This document shows, in pieces, positions 59,168 to 64,000 of a stretch of 64,000 nucleotides of DNA. The stretch covers positions 1 through 64,000 of the forward strand of contig JAKFFF010000096.1 of assembly GCA_036677145.1 (NCBI GenBank), in the 5' to 3' direction. Within the stretch, counting starts at the first letter, position 1. Each line of letters opens with the position of its first letter. The notes under the pieces are model-generated. The model worked only from the letters and a program-made list of their open reading frames with translations, had not been told where the DNA came from and searched no databases. This stretch comes from CADEED01 sp036677145 (GTDB lineage: Bacteria; Pseudomonadota; Gammaproteobacteria; Steroidobacterales; Steroidobacteraceae). The translations under genes were made by a program, and so were the position numbers.

Positions 59168-60772
59168 GTGATCCGCATCACCGAGTTGGCGCTGCCGCTC
59201 GATTACACGCCCGAGGCGCTGCGCGCCGCCGTGGTCAAACGCCTGAAGATTCGCGACGCCGACCTCGTCGATTTCACGCTGTTCAAACGCAGTTACGACG
59301 CGCGCAAGAAGAACACCGGCATTCTCTTCATCTGCATCGTCGACGTGACGCTGGCCGACGAGGCGGCGGTTCTCAAGCGCTTCGCGCGAGATCGCCAGAT
59401 ATCCGTCGCGCCCGACACTTCGTATCACACGGTTGCGAAAGCTCCCGCCGCGCTCGCGGAGCGGCCCCTGGTGATTGGCTTCGGTCCTGGGGGATTGTTC
59501 GCCGCGCTGTTGCTGGCGCAGATGGGATTCAAACCGATCGTGCTCGAGCGCGGCCGCGACGTGCGGCGCCGGACGCAGGACACCTGGGCGTTGTGGCGCA
59601 AGAATGTGCTCACGCCGGAATCCAATGTGCAGTTCGGCGAGGGCGGGGCGGGGCTGTTCTCCGACGGCAAGCTCTACAGCCAGATCAAGGATCCGAAATT
59701 CTACGGCCGCAAGGTGATGCACGAGTTCGTGCGCGCGGGCGCGCCGCCGGAGATTCTGTACGTGAGCAAGCCGCACATCGGCACGTTCCGGCTGACCGGC
59801 ATCGTCGAAAAGATGCGCGCGGAAATCATCGAGCTCGGTGGTGAGGTGCGCTTCGAGAGCAAGGTGAGCGAAATCGTCATCAGCGACGGGCAGGTCGAGG
59901 GCGTCCTGCTGGAGAATGGTGAGTCCTTGAGCAGCCGGCACGTCGTGCTCGCGCTCGGACACAGCTCGCGCGACACCTTTCGCATGCTCGAGCGGCGCGG
60001 CGTCTACCTGGAAGCGAAACCGTTCGCGATCGGTTTTCGCATCGAGCATCCACAGTCGTTGATCGACAAGGCGCGCTTCGGCCGGTTCGCGGGCCATCCC
60101 GAGCTCGGCGCCGCCGACTACAAGCTGGTGCATCACGCGAGCAATGGCCGCGCGGTCTACAGCTTTTGCATGTGCCCCGGCGGCACCGTGGTGGCGGCGA
60201 CGTCCGAACCTCGTCGGGTCGTCACGAATGGGATGAGCCAGTACTCGCGTAACGAACGCAATGCCAACGCTGGCATCGTGGTCGGAATCGAGCCGGCCAA
60301 GGATTTCCCGGGAGGCCCGCTCGCGGGGATCAGCCTGCAGGAAGCTCTGGAGTCGAAGGCATTCGAGCTCGGAGGCAGTGACTACTGCGCGCCGGGTCAA
60401 TTGGTCGGTGACTTCCTGCGGGGTGCGCCGTCGCAGCAGTTAGGCGAGGTGGAGCCGTCGTACAAGCCGGGCGTCAAGCTGGGCGACCTCGCTGAGTCGC
60501 TTCCTGCTTATGCCATCGACGCGATCCGGGAAGCGCTGCCGATGTTCGGCAAACAGATCGACGGTTTCGATCGCGACGACGCCATACTCACCGGGGTCGA
60601 GAGCCGCACCTCGTCACCGGTGCGCATCACGCGCGATGCGGATTCACTGCAAAGCCTCAACACTCGAGGCCTGTACCCCTGCGGAGAAGGCGCGGGATAC
60701 GCGGGTGGCATCCTGTCCGCGGGCGTCGATGGCATCAAGGTGGCCGAAGCGGTCGCACGGGCGATGGCATGA
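59168..60772 (+). CDS. NAD(P)/FAD-dependent dehydrogenase of the COG2509 type
   Basis: 534 residues from GTG 59168. The first ~95 residues are a ferredoxin-like fold with variable role. A Rossmann FAD site follows, LVIGFGPGGLFAALLLAQMG (~101-119), then NVQFGEGGAGLFSDGKLYSQI and VVLALGHSSRDTFRML, and the C-terminal RGLYPCGEGAGYAGGILSAGVDG typical of this family of uncharacterised dehydrogenases. Substrate unknown. The stop overlaps the next gene (ATGA), implying coupled expression with an RNA methyltransferase. Confidence 0.9.
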   Translation: MIRITELALPLDYTPEALRAAVVKRLKIRDADLVDFTLFKRSYDARKKNTGILFICIVDVTLADEAAVLKRFARDRQISVAPDTSYHTVAKAPAALAERPLVIGFGPGGLFAALLLAQMGFKPIVLERGRDVRRRTQDTWALWRKNVLTPESNVQFGEGGAGLFSDGKLYSQIKDPKFYGRKVMHEFVRAGAPPEILYVSKPHIGTFRLTGIVEKMRAEIIELGGEVRFESKVSEIVISDGQVEGVLLENGESLSSRHVVLALGHSSRDTFRMLERRGVYLEAKPFAIGFRIEHPQSLIDKARFGRFAGHPELGAADYKLVHHASNGRAVYSFCMCPGGTVVAATSEPRRVVTNGMSQYSRNERNANAGIVVGIEPAKDFPGGPLAGISLQEALESKAFELGGSDYCAPGQLVGDFLRGAPSQQLGEVEPSYKPGVKLGDLAESLPAYAIDAIREALPMFGKQIDGFDRDDAILTGVESRTSSPVRITRDADSLQSLNTRGLYPCGEGAGYAGGILSAGVDGIKVAEAVARAMA

Positions 60773-61491
60773 AACACGAAGACATCAAGAAACTGCACCA
60801 GAAGAAGTTTCGCGAGGAGCTCGGACATTTCGTCATCGAGGGCGAACATCTCGTACAGGAACTGGAGAAGGCCGCGGCGAAAGTACCCCGGCTGCGCGAA
60901 AGCGAGATCTACGTGACGCGCGACTACGCGCACTGGTCGAGCAAGCTGCCCATCCACGTCATCCAGTCGAAGCAGATGGCGCAGATCAGCGAGACCCGTT
61001 CGCCGCAGGGCATCGCCGCGGTCGTGCCGCTGTTGACGGCGGCCGCGCCGCGGACGGGCGAGCGCGCGGTCTATCTGCACGAGATCCAGGATCCCGGAAA
61101 CCTCGGCACCATCCTGCGCACCCTGGCGTGGTTCGGGAATTTCCGTTGTCTCCTGAGTCCCGACAGCGTGGACGTTCACAACGGCAAAGTGGTGCGCGCC
61201 AGCATGGGCGCCATTTTTCACGTCCCGGTGGAGCTGGATGTCCCGATCGAGGCACTGGCGGATCGCCATGCGCGCATCGCCTGCCTGGATCTCGGCGGAC
61301 AAGTGATTTCGTCCCCGGCGTTCAGGGATTTCGATTGCTTCATCTTCGGCAATGAGGCGCGCGGCCTGCCACGTGCACAAATGAGTGCGCTGCGCGCGCA
61401 GGCCTTCACCATCCCGGGTACGGGGGCGATCGAATCGCTGAACGTGGCTGCGACGGTGAATATCAGCCTCTACGAACTCAACCGCCCTTAG
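60769..61491 (+). CDS. TrmH/SpoU-family RNA 2'-O-methyltransferase
   Basis: 240 residues. The N-terminal ~70 residues resemble the SpoU substrate-binding domain (KKLHQKKFREELGHFVIEGEHLVQEL). The SPOUT catalytic domain has motif 1 HEIQDPGNLGTILRTLAWFG, motif 2 CFIFGNEARGLP and motif 3 IPGTGAIESLNVAATVNISLYE, forming the knotted SAM site. Target base unknown (23S rRNA or tRNA). ATG overlaps the stop of the FAD dehydrogenase. Confidence 0.9.
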   Translation: MKHEDIKKLHQKKFREELGHFVIEGEHLVQELEKAAAKVPRLRESEIYVTRDYAHWSSKLPIHVIQSKQMAQISETRSPQGIAAVVPLLTAAAPRTGERAVYLHEIQDPGNLGTILRTLAWFGNFRCLLSPDSVDVHNGKVVRASMGAIFHVPVELDVPIEALADRHARIACLDLGGQVISSPAFRDFDCFIFGNEARGLPRAQMSALRAQAFTIPGTGAIESLNVAATVNISLYELNRP

Positions 61492-61628
61492 TGTTGCGCC
61501 GCGCGCGGCGGCGGGCGGACAAAATCGACATATTGCAAACGTCGGGGGCGCAATGTTTCGCTGCCGGGCCGACAACTCACTATCATTTGCCACGCTTATT
61601 TCGGCCAATTTCCCGCAGAGGAAGGCGA

Positions 61629-62192
61629 ATGGGAGAGGTCACCCAGCTGCTGGACCAGGCGCGCCGCGGCGACAAGGCGGCGCTCGAGCGTTTCTACGCG
61701 TGCGTGTACCGCGAACTGGAAATCGTCGCCAAGGCGCACCTGCGCCGCAATGCGCCGATGACGCTCATCGATCCCTCGTCCCTGGTCAACGAGGTCTATC
61801 TACGGATTTCCCGGCAGGAGTCGTTGCCGGGCGACGGCCGTGGCACGTTCCTCGCCTACGCATCGTCCGTGATGCGCAGCGTGATCATCGACTACCTGCG
61901 CTCGCGCGGCAGTGACCGGCGCGGCGGCGATCAGGTCAAGGTCACGCTGAACACCGCGGTCGAAGACCGGGAAACCGGTGGCTTCGACTTCGACACACTC
62001 AACTCCGTGCTCGGCTCGCTGCAACGCGTGGACGAGCGCGCGCATCGCGTCGTGGAGATGCGCTACTTCGGCGGAATGGAGATCGAGGAGATCGCTCGCT
62101 TCCTCGGCATTTCGCCGGCCACGGTGAAGCGCGACTGGACGAAGGCCCGCTTGTTTCTCCGGCATCAACTCGTGAACGAGGCAGGAAAATGA
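61629..62192 (+). CDS. ECF-type sigma factor coupled to a Ser/Thr kinase
   Basis: 187 residues from ATG 61629 with AGAGGAAGG upstream. The protein matches the sigma-70 ECF group found beside Ser/Thr kinases in acidobacteria, planctomycetes and some proteobacteria. Region 2 covers ~8-90 and includes LIDPSSLVNEVYLRISR (D48-R62) and GTFLAYASSVMRSVIIDYLRSR. Region 4 (~125-180) has HRVVEMRYFGGMEIEEIARFLGISPATVKRDWTKARLFL. Where ordinary ECF factors have acidic residues just before LVQE in region 2.2, this one has Ser50-Ser51. The stop overlaps the kinase start (ATGA). No anti-sigma gene is adjacent. Confidence 0.88.
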   Translation: MGEVTQLLDQARRGDKAALERFYACVYRELEIVAKAHLRRNAPMTLIDPSSLVNEVYLRISRQESLPGDGRGTFLAYASSVMRSVIIDYLRSRGSDRRGGDQVKVTLNTAVEDRETGGFDFDTLNSVLGSLQRVDERAHRVVEMRYFGGMEIEEIARFLGISPATVKRDWTKARLFLRHQLVNEAGK

Positions 62193-64000
62193 GTAGTTCG
62201 ATCCGGAACGAGGAGCTGCAGCGCGATGCGCTGGCACAGATCGACCGCCTGCTCGACAAGTCGAGCGCGGAGCGTGCCGAAGCGTTGCATTCGCTGGCGC
62301 ATTCCAGGCCGGACTTGCACGCGCTCGTCATGGACCTGCTCACGCATGAAGACGCCGTGGGGAAGGGTTTCATGGAGCCGGGGATTGCCGCTGCTTCAGA
62401 CGGCGCCTTGCACCCTGATTCGCGCCTCGGTCCATACCGGATCATCCGGCTGCTCGGCGAAGGCGGCATGGGCGAAGTGTGGCTGGCGAGTCGCGATGAC
62501 GGACTCTACGAAGGCCAGGTCGCGATCAAGACGCTGCACCCGTATTTCGCGGGCGGCGCATTACGCGAGCGCTTCCTGCGCGAAGCCCGCGTGCTCGGGC
62601 GACTGGCGCACGCAAATATCGCGCGCCTGCTGGATGCCGGCATTCACGAGGGCGTTGTCTATCTAGTGCTCGAGTACGTCGTCGGCCGCCCGATCGACGT
62701 CGCCTGCGATGAGAGCAAGCACGACATCAGCACTCGCCTCGGCTTCTTCCTGCGATTGTGCGCCGCGGTGGCGCACGCGCATTCGAGTCTCGTCGTCCAC
62801 CGTGACATCAAGCCCGGCAACGTGCTGCTGACTTCGGACGGAGTGACCAAGCTGCTCGACTTCGGTATCGCGAATTTCTACGAGCCCGACAAGAATGAGC
62901 CGAGATCCGACCTCACGCGCCTGACCGGCCGGATATTCACGCCCGAGTTCGCCGCGCCTGAGCAGGTGCTTGGTCAGGAAATCACCACCGCGGCTGATGT
63001 GTATTCGCTCGGGGTCCTGCTGTACGTGCTGCTGACTGGACAGCTTCCCTACAAGGCAGATGGCGACCGTACGCAATGGGAACATGCCGTGCTCAATCAA
63101 GAGCCGCAACGACTCGTGCGCGTGCTGGATCAATCAGATCGCGAATCCGTGGCGGGCAAGCGCTCGACGCCGGTCGCGAAGCTGCGACGCGAACTTTCCG
63201 GCGACCTCGAAAACATCGTCCAGAAGGCGCTCAAGAAACGCCCCGAGGATAGATACGCAACCGTCGCGGCGATGGCGGATGACGTCCAGCACTACCTGCA
63301 GGGCGAGCCGGTTCTCGCGCGCGCCGATTCGGCCTGGTATCGACTGGGAAAATTCGCCCAGCGCAATCGTCTCGCAGTCGGCGCGGCCGTTGCGGTGGTG
63401 ATCGCGCTGGGAGCCGGCCTCGCAGCGTCGCTGTGGCAGCTTCAGGTGGCGCGCGCCGAGCGGCTGCGCGCGGAGGAATCCAAGGACCTCATCGCTTCGA
63501 TCTTCCGTTCGGCCGATCCCTTCTACACCGGCAAGGAGTCCATGACTGCGGTCGACATGTTGGATCTCGCGCGGCAACGCATCGACGGCGAGCTGGATGC
63601 ACAACCTGAGAATGCCGTCGAACTACTGACGCTGGTCGGCGAAAGCCAATTGAATCTTGGTCAGACCGACAAGGCGTACACGACGACCGCCAAGGCCGTC
63701 GAGATGGCCGAACGCCTGCAACCCCGGGACGAGGCGTTGATTGCCGAAGCGCGCGGGCGACTGGCGGTGATTGCCTCCGAGCAAGGAGAGTTGGCGCGGG
63801 TGCGTACCCACGCCGCACAGGCGCTTCCGGACCTGCGCAAGTACCAGCCAAGGACCGGTCGCACGCTGAAGGAAGTGCTGATCGCGCTCGCATACGTTGA
63901 ATCGGACGACGGCAATGACGCAGCCGCGATCGCGCTTTCTGAAGAAGCCATCGCCGCCGTGACCGCGGCGCTGGGGCCTGCGCATGCAGAAACCATTTCG
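62189..64000 (+). CDS. Transmembrane Ser/Thr protein kinase with TPR-like sensor (3' end outside window)
   Basis: The open frame starts at ATG 62189 and runs 604 codons to the window edge without a stop. Residues ~1-80 are an N-terminal helical region. The kinase domain (~82-370) has P-loop LLGEGGMGEVWLA, K114 in VAIK, D206 in VHRDIKPGNVLL, D224 in LLDFGIAN and APEQVLGQ. A single TM helix lies at ~395-418 (LAVGAAVAVVIALGAGLAASLW). After it come TPR-like helices (ELLTLVGESQLNLGQTDKAYTTTAKAVEMAERL), outside the cytoplasm. All catalytic residues are intact. It overlaps the ECF gene, so the pair is made together. Confidence 0.93.
   Translation, partial: MSSSIRNEELQRDALAQIDRLLDKSSAERAEALHSLAHSRPDLHALVMDLLTHEDAVGKGFMEPGIAAASDGALHPDSRLGPYRIIRLLGEGGMGEVWLASRDDGLYEGQVAIKTLHPYFAGGALRERFLREARVLGRLAHANIARLLDAGIHEGVVYLVLEYVVGRPIDVACDESKHDISTRLGFFLRLCAAVAHAHSSLVVHRDIKPGNVLLTSDGVTKLLDFGIANFYEPDKNEPRSDLTRLTGRIFTPEFAAPEQVLGQEITTAADVYSLGVLLYVLLTGQLPYKADGDRTQWEHAVLNQEPQRLVRVLDQSDRESVAGKRSTPVAKLRRELSGDLENIVQKALKKRPEDRYATVAAMADDVQHYLQGEPVLARADSAWYRLGKFAQRNRLAVGAAVAVVIALGAGLAASLWQLQVARAERLRAEESKDLIASIFRSADPFYTGKESMTAVDMLDLARQRIDGELDAQPENAVELLTLVGESQLNLGQTDKAYTTTAKAVEMAERLQPRDEALIAEARGRLAVIASEQGELARVRTHAAQALPDLRKYQPRTGRTLKEVLIALAYVESDDGNDAAAIALSEEAIAAVTAALGPAHAETIS

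Noticed and set aside
49386..64000. Integrated prophage or integrative element at tRNA-fMet
   Set aside because: No integrase, transposase, phage structural gene or duplicated tRNA 3' end was seen; the region is kept only as a possible accessory block.

Overview
This window is a chromosomal segment of a GC-rich proteobacterium. The evidence points to a gammaproteobacterium of a deep-branching, soil or environmental type; an affinity to Xanthomonadales, Nevskiales or Steroidobacterales is an inference from gene order, not something proven here. The signals are: the conserved neighbourhood smpB-ratA-rnfH-bamE-fur-recN-nadK, a heat-shock cluster that includes hrcA, a dapB-carA-carB-greA / yhbY / ftsH-folP-glmM-tpiA-secG-tRNA-Leu(GAG) run followed by a complete nuoA-N operon, an initiator tRNA just behind nuoN, and very GC-rich third codon positions. 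TTG and GTG start codons are frequent.

Layout. 1-6.4 kb: trans-translation (partial tmRNA gene and smpB), the RatA/RnfH pair, the BamE lipoprotein, Fur, RecN and NAD kinase. 5.3-10.3 kb: hrcA-grpE-dnaK-dnaJ. 10.3-17.5 kb: an accessory block lying between dnaJ and dapB, with an exported hypothetical protein, a MipA/OmpV-DUF3019-response regulator-histidine kinase operon, and a minus-strand Gfo/Idh/MocA oxidoreductase-glpK-acid phosphatase operon. 17.6-23.6 kb: dapB, carA, carB, greA, with a strong hairpin in the carA leader. 23.6-28.3 kb: a second accessory block with a DUF1080 protein, a TPR membrane protein and a CHASE4-PAS-GGDEF-EAL protein. 28.4-34.4 kb: yhbY, ftsH, folP, glmM, tpiA, secG and tRNA-Leu. 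34.5-49.1 kb: the 14 subunits of NADH:quinone oxidoreductase (complex I), tightly packed with many overlaps. 49.3 kb: initiator tRNA-fMet with its own promoter. 49.4-64 kb: an accessory region with a TonB-C protein, a TonB-dependent receptor and a two-component system, a membrane protein joining an HTH domain to a beta-propeller, a vanadium-haloperoxidase-like protein that lacks a key histidine, rlmE away from its usual place beside ftsH, an FAD dehydrogenase coupled to a TrmH-family methyltransferase, and an ECF sigma factor coupled to a transmembrane Ser/Thr kinase that runs off the window end.

The core genes cover protein quality control (tmRNA, DnaK system, FtsH), iron control, DNA repair, carbamoyl phosphate, lysine, folate and peptidoglycan precursor synthesis, and respiration. 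The accessory genes are mostly envelope sensing and signalling: two OmpR-type two-component systems each tied to an outer-membrane protein, a c-di-GMP enzyme, a one-component membrane sensor and a kinase/sigma pair. The strongest candidate for an under-described mechanism is the kinase/ECF pair at the right edge: the sigma factor has a serine pair where the usual acidic residues of region 2.2 would sit. No CRISPR array, insertion sequence, integrase or prophage gene was recognised.
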